Shown in pieces: positions 22,755 through 32,956 of a stretch of 64,000 bases of DNA. This stretch comes from Arabidopsis thaliana (Eukaryota > Streptophyta > Magnoliopsida > Brassicales > Brassicaceae), in contig NC_003075.7 of NCBI RefSeq assembly GCF_000001735.4, positions 14,261,001 to 14,325,000 on the forward strand, in the 5' to 3' direction. A program made the position numbers and the translations under genes. Within the stretch, counting starts at the first letter, position 1. Each line of letters opens with the position of its first letter. Below the pieces are notes generated by a model. It was not told the origin of the DNA. It saw nothing but the letters and a program-made list of their open reading frames with translations, and ran no database searches.

Positions 22755-23262
22755 TCACCATGTAGAAAGTAATGCCCTAAGCCTATCAATCTCGACTTCT
22801 TTGGCGAGTAACCTTTCTTTAAGGGTTTCAATTTCGCCTTGCATGAGATGAATAGTTTCCCGGATGGACTCCAAAGCATGATTGCATGCTAGTTGTCCAT
22901 GTCTTAGTGCGGAATCAAGTTTGTGATTTACCTTCTCAAGCTCCTCAGTTACCGCCTGATCCCACCACTGAATAAGGTGGTTTCGGGACTCGTACTCTTC
23001 AGCCTGCGAAAGAGAGAAGACTTCATAAATATAATTCACTTGTACTTTGTTGTTCCAATGAAATGAAAACACAATAACTTACTTTAAGCATTGGGCATTT
23101 GTAGACTCTGTCGCCTTGCCTGTAACCAGTTTTGCACACTTCAAGTTTTACAGGCTTACCACAAAAACATTTTTCTGGAACCCCCCAATTTGCATCGGCA
23201 TTCGCCTCTCCACTATTCCAACTAGCTTCGGACGTGGATGGTTGAGAGTAACTATAGGGCAT
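22755..23262 (-). CDS. GRF-type zinc-finger, coiled-coil protein of the MULE
   Basis: Two exons, complement(join(22755..23003, 23083..23262)), join in phase to 142 aa. Residues 32-57 hold the GRF zinc finger (KCFCGKPVKLEVCKTG ... GDRVYKCPM), followed after a short gap by QWWDQAV, the usual Trp-Trp pair of the family. Residues 78-140 form a heptad-like coiled coil (ELEKVNHKL, IHLMQGEIETLKERL). GRF fingers bind single-stranded nucleic acid in DNA-repair proteins such as APE2; small Arabidopsis versions with a coiled coil are common and often transposon-linked. Here the gene lies inside the MULE, antisense to the DUF1985 gene and co-oriented with the transposase, and is bracketed by an 80-bp inverted repeat. 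Coding frame appears intact. Function in transposition or silencing escape is speculation. Confidence 0.8.
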
Positions 23263-23309
23263 CTACAGAACAGAGAAAGAAAGAGATATGAATCATGAAC
23301 GCTATAAAC

Positions 23310-23433
23310 CCTAGATCTACTAATTACGGCGGCTAGAAACCCGTAAGAAAGCCTAGATCTACTAATTACGGCGGCTAGAAACCCGTAAGAAACCCTAGAT
23401 CTACTAATTACGGCGGCTAGAAACCCTTTAGAA
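23310..23433 (-). repeat. Three tandem 42-bp repeats in the leader of the GRF gene
   Basis: The unit CCTAGATCTACTAATTACGG + CGGCTAGAAACCCGTAAGAAA begins at 23310, 23352 and 23394 (42-base period), the third copy diverging at its end. Lies just upstream of the GRF gene start at 23262, so probably in its 5' UTR or promoter. It carries AAACCCTAG-like telo-box sequences. Confidence 0.85.
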
Positions 23434-23490
23434 GAAGAGAGAAGAACGAGAGAGAGGAAGAACTCCAGTGCATGTAATACCTTGGTTGTC

Positions 23491-23570
23491 GACAGCTAGG
23501 CGAGGAGATGGTCGCTGTGATGGGAAGAGCTTGAAGACGAGCTGAGGAGCTTTGAGGACGATCTGAGGAG
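23491..23570 (-). repeat. Right arm of 80-bp inverted repeat in MULE
   Basis: Reverse complement of 22263-22342 with one mismatch. Located upstream of the GRF gene. Confidence 0.92.
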
Positions 23571-24214
23571 AGAAGTGAAGAAGAGAGAAGAACGAGAGAA
23601 GCGAAATAGAAGAGAGAGTGAGAATAAATAGGTAGAAACTTTGTAGTGTGAACGCAATAATCGTAGTGTGAACGCGACTTCGTGGGGTCTATTTTTAAAA
23701 AAATTTATTTATTAGAATATTCAGAATACACATAGTTGTATGTATATGTACAGTTGGCCGGAATCACAAACAGTTGAACTATTCTAAATTTTGTGTTTTT
23801 GAAGTTGAATCTGAAAAACCAACTCATTTTTTTAGTTGGTCCCATAAGTTTTAACATATTAATGGATTTTAATAAGTTTTGATAGAATCATATTTAGTAA
23901 ATATCTGTTTTCATACATAACGTATGTACATTATACAATCATGAACTATATGTTCCTTGTCATACATAGGTGATTTATTAGGAAACCAGTTTATGATCAA
24001 GTTTATTAATAACAATGTTGTAATATCATATTTTGGATTTATTCAATGTTTAGATGTTGATAATAGCTGAAAATATTGAGAATTATAATGCAAATAATAT
24101 AGTACATCAGACTTACAAATAATATAATGCAAATACAAATGAACTTAGTTGTATTGGTTGAACCCTTTCTGCAGTTGGCCAGGTTGTTCCGGTTGAACCC
24201 TTTCTGCATCAGAC
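23571..24214. other. MULE interior spacer
   Basis: No gene. Contains a near-duplicate GGTTGAACCCTTTCTGCA at about 24157-24175 and 24190-24207 and isolated GTTGGCC motifs. The 3' UTRs of the transposase gene are expected at its right edge. Confidence 0.6.
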
Positions 24215-26626
24215 TTAATCTTCCTCAGGCTGCAGCCAAGCCTCCAAGTTTATTCCAGGTTGCGATTTTCTCCTCTTTCGCGCTTCACCAGCTGATGGAA
24301 ACCGCTTCTCTTGATTTCGTCCTGGTCCTTTTGGTGTGTATTCCGGCGGAAAGGCAACTAACTCTTTAATATGGGCAGGAAGAACCCAAACCGACTCATG
24401 TGGGACTACATACAACGTCCGGTAATAGGCCAATGACCAACTATCTATCAAGTAATACACAGAGCAGAGTCCGTAGATGGTTGTATCCGCATTTCTCCCT
24501 TCCTTGCGGGCGAGGTGCCTTGCTGCGGCCATAGCATGGACACACGGGATCTTGTCTATATCAAAACATTTGCATGAACAACTTTTCATTTTCAAATCCA
24601 CCAGAAAACTTACCGAGTTGAGATCAATCACGTTGTATTCTTGGTTGTAACTGTTAAGCTCAAACACAGTTAATTTGGCTGCAACTTGACATCTAATGTG
24701 CAATATGTTCTCCACAGTAGGCACAACTTGTGCTGTGATTGGACAAGAACCTGAAGCTTGCCTATGCTCGTTGAACCATTCAGAAAACTTAGAAATCATC
24801 ACATCAATCATTGGTAACAAGTGGTATTTTCTCGCTTTTTTAAACACACCATTAATGGACTCCGCAGAATTACTAGTGTCAATGTTATACTTGTCTCCTT
24901 TAAAATGGCACCTCGACCATTTCTCAAACCCTACTTTCACAAGAAAGTCAGCAGCTTTAGGCCATAAACTTGTAAAATGACCAAACTCTTTCTCGAACTC
25001 ACTCTCAGTATATGCATGAGCACAATCCCTGAACTTGACAGCAGCTCCATCCTTGTCAATTGTCACACGATCTCTCATGTTTTGACACAAATGCCATATA
25101 CAAGCTGCATGAAGCGCATTCGGGTACACCGTCTTGACAGCCTTCTTTATGCTTTGATGCCTATCACTAATAAAGACCAATCCGGGAACATCCGAATATA
25201 CAGTTTTCAGCTTTTCTAAGAACCAAATCCAACTTACATCCTTCTCGCTATCAATGATTCCAAACGCAAGTGGATAATGATGATGATTAGGATCTTGTGC
25301 TGTTGCAATAACCAACATCCCACCATACACAGTTTTAAGATGAGTTGCATCCACAACTATCACTTTCCGCATTGCCCTAAAACCTTCAATGCAAGCGCCT
25401 AATGCAATGAAGAGGTACTTGAACTTTTTCTCTCCTTCCAACTCCACATAAGTTACTGTCCCTGGATTTACCTTCTCTAACATGTAAAGATAAGAAAATA
25501 ACATCGTGTAGCTTCTTTCCGGAGTCCCTCGCACATCACTAACATGTAGCATTTTGCCTCTTAAGGCAGTGGAGTATGAACAATGCACCCCAAGTCTTCC
25601 TCTTACAATCGACATAATGTTTTTTGGAGTTGGGGTCTCTAAATTTCCGGGATAATCACAATGTAAAACCGATGCTATTAATCTTGGTGTGCCTCGCTGT
25701 ATACTGTTGCTTGTAGTCTCAACACTCCGAGAGCATGTATGCATCTTTCTATGCACTCTAACACTCCAAAAATGAGATTTTTTAGTTCTCGCAACTCTTA
25801 GATACCAAGTACACCCTTTAGAAGCTTGGCGGCATCGTAGCATAAGTCTCAACGGGTCTGACTTAATAGTATAGACTCCAAAAACTTCTTTCTTTGCAGC
25901 TCTGTTAACCAATTCCCACACAGCCTCCCTTGAACAAAATTCTTGACCAATTTCAATACCCGTACCATCATCCCATTCTATAACCTGCGGAGTAACTTCT
26001 ACACTTCGTGGAATATCGTGAATATCATCATAATCAATCCTATCATCCTCATCTTGTTCCTCAACAGAATTCACCGGCCTTTCCATCGGCCTTTCGATAG
26101 CCACGATCTCCGTACCTACTACATTCTCACAATCATTCACATCATTATCATATCCATCATGCACCATCTCACATACTTCATTTAAAACATCATCCTCTAT
26201 TACATTTACACCAACTGAACTTCGACGCTCCGGTACAGAAATTTCCTCTCTCCTCTCAACTCCTATACCATTTAATTCCTCCACATGCAAAACAGGAATC
26301 CGACTCTCTTCATCAGATTCTGTTAAAAATATGAAGACATCCTCATCATTTACAATATATGTCTCTCTCCTAACTTTAGACAGATTGTAACTCAGTTTCA
26401 ACTTGACAGAAGCTTCATCAATCGCAACCTTCTTCATGATCTTGTCAACTAACATCGAATAGCTAATCTTCTCCAAACTACTCGTCTTAAACGATATAAC
26501 ATATAGTGAATTTTTACCAATCCACTCATTCACTTCAGAATAGTATCCTCCAAAGTCAAAATGTACCTTAGTGTGGATCTTCTTCTTCATCGCTCCTGAA
26601 AATACAACCAGTTCAACTCCAATCAA
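24215..26626 (-). CDS. MuDR/MULE transposase, uninterrupted 803 aa
   Basis: One open frame encodes 803 aa. An N-terminal PB1-like region (about 15-105) is followed by an acidic linker, the MuDR N-terminal zinc-binding domain (about 222-300, with LRCRQASKGCTWYLR and a final HTC), and the MULE catalytic core (about 420-600). The DDE triad is visible as D426 (VVDATHLK), D488 (ISDRHQSIK) and E589 (NSAESING), with the C/H motif CIWHLCQNM at 509-517. A SWIM zinc finger CKC...CVH sits at 685-697 and a basic RKRRK segment at 783-787. It would bind the element ends and catalyse cut-and-paste movement in the nucleus. The start is either 26626 or the M at codon 13 (26590); a TTTTCAG acceptor-like sequence just upstream of the latter suggests a leader intron. 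Nothing breaks the frame. Confidence 0.93.
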   Translation of the reverse strand: MIGVELVVFSGAMKKKIHTKVHFDFGGYYSEVNEWIGKNSLYVISFKTSSLEKISYSMLVDKIMKKVAIDEASVKLKLSYNLSKVRRETYIVNDEDVFIFLTESDEESRIPVLHVEELNGIGVERREEISVPERRSSVGVNVIEDDVLNEVCEMVHDGYDNDVNDCENVVGTEIVAIERPMERPVNSVEEQDEDDRIDYDDIHDIPRSVEVTPQVIEWDDGTGIEIGQEFCSREAVWELVNRAAKKEVFGVYTIKSDPLRLMLRCRQASKGCTWYLRVARTKKSHFWSVRVHRKMHTCSRSVETTSNSIQRGTPRLIASVLHCDYPGNLETPTPKNIMSIVRGRLGVHCSYSTALRGKMLHVSDVRGTPERSYTMLFSYLYMLEKVNPGTVTYVELEGEKKFKYLFIALGACIEGFRAMRKVIVVDATHLKTVYGGMLVIATAQDPNHHHYPLAFGIIDSEKDVSWIWFLEKLKTVYSDVPGLVFISDRHQSIKKAVKTVYPNALHAACIWHLCQNMRDRVTIDKDGAAVKFRDCAHAYTESEFEKEFGHFTSLWPKAADFLVKVGFEKWSRCHFKGDKYNIDTSNSAESINGVFKKARKYHLLPMIDVMISKFSEWFNEHRQASGSCPITAQVVPTVENILHIRCQVAAKLTVFELNSYNQEYNVIDLNSVSFLVDLKMKSCSCKCFDIDKIPCVHAMAAARHLARKEGRNADTTIYGLCSVYYLIDSWSLAYYRTLYVVPHESVWVLPAHIKELVAFPPEYTPKGPGRNQEKRFPSAGEARKRRKSQPGINLEAWLQPEED

Positions 26627-27306
26627 ACATTTTAATAGTTATACCACATGTACTCTTATCATACGTTGAAATCAATCTCTCGTCGCACTCGTCTCTACTG
26701 AACCTAATTCGTTACCTTTCAATTGATTTCCAATGTTAATACATACCTATTCGTTAAACTAATTGGTTAATCTAAACTTTGCAAACACAAACCCCCCAAA
26801 TCTTTAATATGAAATCTCGGAATTCAAATTCAACTCACATTCAACCTACATTCCTTTGCTCATCACCTCAAATAACGTTTCGGCAACCTCTAATCGATTA
26901 CTCTTTACTTTGCAAACCAATCATCAAACTATCAAATTGAATCGAGCTGGGAATTATATAGAATTCAAAATCCCAATCTAAAATCACAATGCACCAATGT
27001 CAAAGGAAATATGAGAAGAAACTGACCTAATTCGTGGCTTTTACGCCGGATTTCAAGTCGGCGGCATGAGGAAATCGATGGTGGCCGACGAAGAAGATGA
27101 ACGTCGACCAAAGAAGAAGAACACGACGACGAAGAGGAGAATCTCCGAACTCGATTTTCTTTATTTAGCTTTTGAATTTCTTTTTCATTTTTTTAATCAA
27201 CTCATTAAGGGTACAACTGGTATATCACATTTTCGGTGGCATTCAGATTAACTTATGGCAGTCCAGATCAGTTTTTTCAAAAAAGTGGCATAAGTGATAA
27301 AAGTCC

Positions 27307-27317
27307 CCCCCTGCGGT
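27307..27317 (+). repeat. Right target-site duplication of MULE
   Basis: CCCCCTGCGGT, identical to 19172-19182. Two more C residues precede it, so the exact border may shift by one or two bases. Confidence 0.85.
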
Positions 27318-27470
27318 TTGGTTTCTTGTCCGCTCCAAAACTTGTGAGGGCATTTTAGTCATTACAACATGGGAACTGGATTTTTAAACTGGTGAATTCG
27401 TTAGCGTTTATGTGAATAATCATCCATCATCAGGAAAGATCCGAAGAAAAGCGACGCCGTTTTAAAGGAG

Positions 27471-29102
27471 ATGGATAAACAACCGGCGACCAGTTGGAGT
27501 ATCCATACCCGGCCGGAGATAATCGCCAAGTACGAGATCTTCGAGCGAGTCGGATCCGGAGCTTACGCCGACGTTTACAGAGCTCGCCGTCTCTCCGACG
27601 GTCTAATCGTCGCGCTCAAGGAGATTTTCGATTACCAATCTGCGTTCCGGGAGATTGACGCGCTCACCATCCTCAATGGATCTCCTAATGTAGTTGTTAT
27701 GCACGAATACTTCTGGCGTGAGGAAGAGAACGCTGTGCTTGTGCTTGAGTTTCTTAGGTCGGATCTCGCTGCGGTGATCCGAGATGGTAAGAGGAAGAAG
27801 AAGGTAGAAGGAGGGGATGGATTCTCGGTTGGGGAGATTAAGAGATGGATGATTCAGATTTTAACCGGTGTTGATGCTTGTCATCGGAATTTGATTGTAC
27901 ATAGAGATTTGAAGCCTGGGAATATGTTGATTTCTGATGATGGAGTTCTTAAGCTTGCTGATTTTGGTCAGGTGAGATTATGATTGTTACTGATTGTGTT
28001 AGTTATTTCATTGTTTGATGCACAAATATGAGAAACCTCTGAATGAAAAATGCTTGGTTTGCTTGAAATTTGGAAGAGTTAGTGTAATCAAGTGGCTAGA
28101 CCTTATCATTTAGTGTAATCTATGAGTTTCTAAATGTGTGTTGGCTTCTTGGTTCATATACAGGCTAGGATACTCATGGAGCATGATATTGTAGCTTCAG
28201 ATGAAAACCAACAAGCTTACAAACTGGAAGACAAAGATGGAGAAACCAGCGAACCACCAGAAGTTATTCCTGATTATGAGAACTCACCTAGGCAAGGGTC
28301 TGATGGTCAGGAACGGGAAGCGATGAGTAAAGACGAGTACTTCCGACAGGTGGAAGAGCTCAAGGCTAAACAGGTTGTTAGAGATGATACTGATAAGGAC
28401 TCGAATGTGCATGATGGAGACATATCTTGCCTTGCAACGTGCACTGTTAGTGAAATGGATGATGATCTCGGTAGGAACTCGTTTTCTTACGATGCTGACG
28501 AAGCAGTGGATGATACACAGGGTTTGATGACATCTTGTGTGGGAACCCGATGGTTTAGGCCACCAGAACTGCTCTATGGATCTACGATGTATGGGTTAGA
28601 GGTCGATCTATGGTCGCTTGGTTGTGTGTTTGCAGAACTCTTGTCTCTTGAGCCTTTGTTCCCAGGAATTTCAGATATTGATCAGATCAGCAGAGTGACC
28701 AATGTGCTGGGAAATTTAAATGAAGAGGTCTGGCCTGGTTGTGTTGATCTTCCAGACTACAAGTCAATCTCATTTGCTAAAGTAGAATCTCCTCTTGGTA
28801 TTGAAGGATGCCTTCCCAACCATTCAGGGGATGTGATATCGCTGCTCAAGAAGCTTATCTGTTATGATCCAGCTAGTAGAGCTACTACTATGGAGATGCT
28901 GAATGACAAATATTTAAGTGAAGAGCCTCTTCCAGTTCCAGTTTCAGAGCTCTATGTGCCTCCGACAATGAGTGGACCAGATGAGGATTCTCCGAGAAAG
29001 TGGAATGATTACAGAGAAATGGATTCAGATTCAGATTTTGATGGCTTTGGACCCATGAATGTAAAGCCTACCAGTAGTGGATTTACAATAGAATTCCCCT
29101 GA
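27471..29102 (+). CDS. CDKF-1: CDKF;1 (CAK1AT), CDK-activating kinase-activating kinase
   Basis: Two exons (27471-27971, 28164-29102) encode 479 aa, the length of CDKF;1. Kinase motifs are the glycine loop VGSGAYADVY, VALKE (ATP lysine), HRDLKPGN and DFGQ (164-167). Between DFG and the T-loop lies an acidic insert of about 115 aa (residues 172-286), a hallmark of this plant-specific kinase. The T-loop TSCVGTRWFRPPE follows; its first Thr is residue 290, the phosphorylation site known from published work. CDKF;1 phosphorylates and activates CDKD kinases (and CDKs), linking cell-cycle control and RNA polymerase II phosphorylation; mutants have defective postembryonic cell division and expansion. 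The gene starts 153 bases beyond the transposon target-site duplication, so that insertion sits in its promoter. Matches At4g28980. Confidence 0.97.
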
Positions 29103-30204
29103 CCTTGGCATTTAAGGTACGCAGTCAAAAGCTCTGGCTCGCTTAAACACATAAATCAGTCTCTTCTCTCTCTCTCTTTCTTCTTCAAAGAGAATGGGTA
29201 TATACCAAAACCTGACATGTGTTTCTTTAGGTCTTGATTGATGCAACACTCTTTGTTGTTTGAAGATCTTGTTACAGAATACCGCTTAGAAAATTGTTAA
29301 CTTTTCGTTAGGACATTGTTTAGGTATCAATGGCGGCAAAAACTTTTGAAATTCGTTTGCTCATTGATCTCACAACTTTTTTTTGCGCTTTGTTTCTCTC
29401 ATCGATCTCAGTTTTATGTGTTTATCTCTCCTTGGCAGAGTCCATGGTTGAGCATCTTGATCATCCCGACTTCCCCTGAATTCGCCTACTTTGTCAAAAA
29501 TGTGTTGTGTGTGTGTGTGTGTTGTTCCTCTCTCTCTGCCTCCCTCGTATGAAAATGGTAACATTTACAATTGGAAAGTCGGTGTTAGCCTTTAGCTATT
29601 AGCTGAAGAGCTAGTTTTCTTGTTGCCCAGGCCATTCTTTACCCTATTTTTCATCTGAAGTAACAATGAAACAAAATCTATATATACTCGAGTTTTGCTT
29701 TCTAGGATCTGTATTTCTTAATTGTTTCTATATTTTGATCAATTTTGAACTTTTCATATCAAGTTATCAACATGTGTAGTAGCAACCCTTCAATAATGAG
29801 ACCATGGAATAAAAGCCTATCCTATATGTCATCCAGTTTTTGCTAAGATAAATTATTTTCAGTTACCCAAATTACATAATCAAAACTGATATCATAAACA
29901 ACAAAAATAGCACACACAAAAATCATAACTGAATCTGATTCTTCCAGAAATGTGAACTGTTGTTTACTATAAAAAGAAGAAAACCAGAACCACAATACAT
30001 TTGACTCCATGAATCAGTCATACTAGTCCAACATACTAAATATAAAACTTAAGGGGCAATATTGAAAATTAGACAAAAGTTGATAGACCAAAAGATAAAT
30101 TAATAACAGTTACCAGTATCTATCGCCAAGTCTCCCCTAGGGTTTTTTTTCTCTGAAACGGACATCGAGAAATTCCAGGAGTGAGTTTTGACAATCGGAG
30201 AGAA
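29103..30204. other. CDKF;1 3' UTR and spacer
   Basis: No gene seen. Contains CT and TG microsatellites (29160-29180, 29508-29522), presumably in the 3' UTR or just beyond. The leader of the next gene starts near 30120. Confidence 0.6.
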
Positions 30205-32018
30205 ATGGGGTCGACAGAAAAAGAGCAGACGACGCAACATCACCCGCCTCACATCAGCAGTCTCGTCGTACGTCCCTCCGGAAGCAACGACAGAGAAGAC
30301 GGCCGCAACGCCGCCGGAGACTATGAGCCCGGAGAAGTCTCTCGTGACCGGCCTTCGTTTAATCGCTCGGATCGGTATAAGGGTGACAATGGTGGTTCGT
30401 ATCTCTTCTAAACATTCCAGTCCTCTTTTCTCCTGAGTTTCTCTTCTCGTTATTGGTTTCGATTTCTGAAATTGGGGGAATGAAGAACAGAACTAAGTAG
30501 GCATCACTTGTTTCTTTCACTACAAATGCTTGTGATTGTCTACGTCTTAGTCAATGTTTTATCTCCTTTGACTTGTGATTCCGATGAGGGGAATTGTGTG
30601 TAGTTATCTCGTGAGCATTTGGTGCTATCTTAAAGGTTTTTGATAATGCTCTCATAACTATAACAATGCTGTGTAAATTGCAAATGAGCATTGTTCTTGC
30701 CTTGAAGTACTTAGGTCTTGATGTTTACATAATGCATTGTTTTCGTAAAAGATGCATTATGTAATGTATCTAAAGAGTATAGTGACTCTTAGTGCGATTA
30801 TACATTGCTACAGATGCATATCAACATTCCCTGTTCAGTTCTTAGTGAATTGTTTGGTATATGCTCTGAGAATGCTGACACCAACGGACTTGTAATTTCA
30901 CAGTGTCAGTGCTCCATTTTATTGGTCTGCAAAGAAAATGATTTTTTGAACTTTGCTGTCTGCTGATGTATATTTGTATTATACTGTAGTTGACTTAGTC
31001 TTGTTCTACTGGCTACTTTTTGTGTGTGTGTTAGGACATAGAACTCGGGCAAGTTCTAGCTCACCAGGCCGTCGTGGATATGAAGATCACAAGCATGGCT
31101 CTGATCTTAATCATTCAGGCGTTCCACCTCGTGGCCGTGAGTTAAGCAGCAGAAGGGAAGCACCTGGGAGACACAGAGACTATTCCCCACCCTTAGCTAG
31201 AGGTGGAGCTGGTGCTCGTCCTTATCGAAGAGGTTTAGATGGGCCTGAACCTCCACATGGAAGGGATGGCATGAGCAGAAATAATATATCAAAGGTGCAA
31301 CCAAGAGAAGGAGATTGGTACTGTCTTGATCCATTGTAAGTATCCCTGCTATTCTAAATTTCTACAATCTCAGGTTATTCTATATGAACTCTATAGAATA
31401 TTGGTATCTCAGAACCTAGAGAAGTTTCTAAATCCCATATTATGTTTGTTTTGTCATGAATACAGATGCAGAAACTTGAACTTTGCGAGACGCGAGTCCT
31501 GCTACAAATGCAAGAGGCATCGTTATGCACCGGCTAATAGTCCTCCACTGCCTCGCCTTCTTCCTCCTCCCATGAATCATTCCCCAAGAAGAGACTTTAA
31601 TGGCTACAGATCTCCTCCGCGTGGCTGGCCCAGAGACTACCCGCCGCCAAGGCATGACCATCCCACATGGAGAGACAGAGAACGAGACCGTCCGCATTAC
31701 TCAGACCATGAGTACCCTCCTAGCAGAAGGATAGCATCTGACTGGGCCCATACAGAGCCGCTCCCAAAACCTCATTATGACAGACGACCACCTCTCAGTC
31801 CACCTCGTGGTGGCAGATGGGGACGAGTTTTGAGAGAGAGGAGCAGATCCCCGCCATTGAGAGATGTTCCACCACCGCCATTGAGAGATGGTCCACCACC
31901 GTCATTGAGAGGAGGCGGTCCACCGCTGCACAGAGATTACCGCCGTGACAGTCACTTTGACAGAGAAAGACGAGACGATGGGCGTGGCGGCAGAGGCAGA
32001 ATGGGAAACTCTTACTGA
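30205..32018 (+). CDS. RanBP2-type zinc-finger RNA-binding protein
   Basis: Three coding exons, 30205-about 30394, 31035-31335 and 31466-32018, give 346-347 aa. The first donor is ambiguous by one codon (after 30391 or 30394). A single RanBP2 zinc finger spans the exon 2/3 junction: GDWYCLDPL then CRNLNFARRESCYKCK, matching W-x-C-x4-C-x10-C-x2-C with the conserved Asn/Phe that read GGU in single-stranded RNA. The rest is arginine/serine/proline-rich and disordered: RRxRDY-like and PPPPLRDG-type repeats at about 285-320 and a final RGGRGRMG, resembling splicing-factor or RNP proteins. Likely nuclear RNA binding; no direct target is known to me. The start is the ATG at 30205; no upstream in-frame ATG. 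I think this is At4g28990. Confidence 0.9.
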
Positions 32019-32956
32019 TGCAAAAACTGTGTATGTCTTGGGATTTTGGTTTAGACAGTTCAAATTTTCGCGGAATGTGACCTTGTATTACACCTTAGAT
32101 TCTTTGTTCTTGTTAGCAAAACTCTTGTGCCATTAGTGCAAAAACCAAACAAATGAGAAGCAATTTTGGTGCTCTTTCGTAATTAAAGAAACATTTAGGG
32201 CCGAAACAAAAAATATACTTCTTCTTAATATTCCCCTTCCGTTTCGGCTTCCGCTTGAGAAGGTGCGTACTATGAGTTCACGAGTGGTCTATCTACGTGT
32301 CAGTTTTTTATTGGGTGATAGCTAAATACACGCATATTAAAAGGGCTTTTTGGATATTTGCTTCACCGTAGATCGGACGGTGGAAAGAGACAAAACCTAA
32401 AGCATTTATGAATTGACATCGTTGGATCATCGTATTTAACAAGAACCGTACGATGAGATTGCCACGCAAATCTAACCGTCGAATATAATCCAGAAAATTG
32501 AAATTTCAAAACATGTTAGAGAGAGGGAGGAGGAGAGATGGTGTGAGAGAAGAAGAAGAACAAAACCGAAAGTATTTTTTTGTGCTTTTAATTTTTGTTT
32601 TTAATTTTACCAAATTCCTCTGAGGGCTTCTTCTTCTTCTTCTCCGTCTTCTTCTTCTTCTTCTTCTTCGTTTAGAGCTAAAACCCAATAGAACCCTAAT
32701 TCTCATCTCCCTTAAAGCTTATCCCTTTTCTCTCTCTATATATATACGCGGATCAAATTCAAAGTCTCAGTTTTTGAGCTTTCTTAACAGCCGCCGAATC
32801 GATTTGTGATTTTCCCGCTCCGGAGAGATTCGGATCTGGATTTTTCGAGCTGATTTGTAGGAATTTCTCGTTTTCTCGCGGTGAATTATATCAACTGTGG
32901 AAAAAAGGAAAATTTCTGGGTTTTTTTGGTTTTGGAGATTGGAAAATCTTTGAGAG
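32019..32956. other. Spacer and TCX5 leader
   Basis: No coding feature. A CTT/TTC microsatellite lies at about 32627-32672, and TATATATATA at 32738-32748 probably serves as the TATA region with a leader of roughly 180 bases. Confidence 0.55.

Larger units (their letters stand above)
19183..27306 (-). mobile_element. Mutator-like DNA transposon (MULE), about 8.1 kb, ends intact
   Basis: Both borders can be placed. An exact 11-bp direct repeat (CCCCCTGCGGT) flanks the element. Its ends form imperfect terminal inverted repeats of about 60 bp: left CTCTTATGCCACTATTGGAAAA and right, in reverse complement, CACTTATGCCACTTTTTTGAAAA, with a second shared TGCCAT motif further in. Inside are a minus-strand 803-aa MuDR-type transposase, a plus-strand DUF1985 gene, a minus-strand GRF zinc-finger gene, and several noncoding repeat arrays. 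The content recalls the Arabidopsis multi-gene MULE groups (KAONASHI with Ulp1/DUF1985 genes, VANDAL with accessory anti-silencing genes); I cannot assign the family without a library. Strand is given as that of the transposase. Confidence 0.9.
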
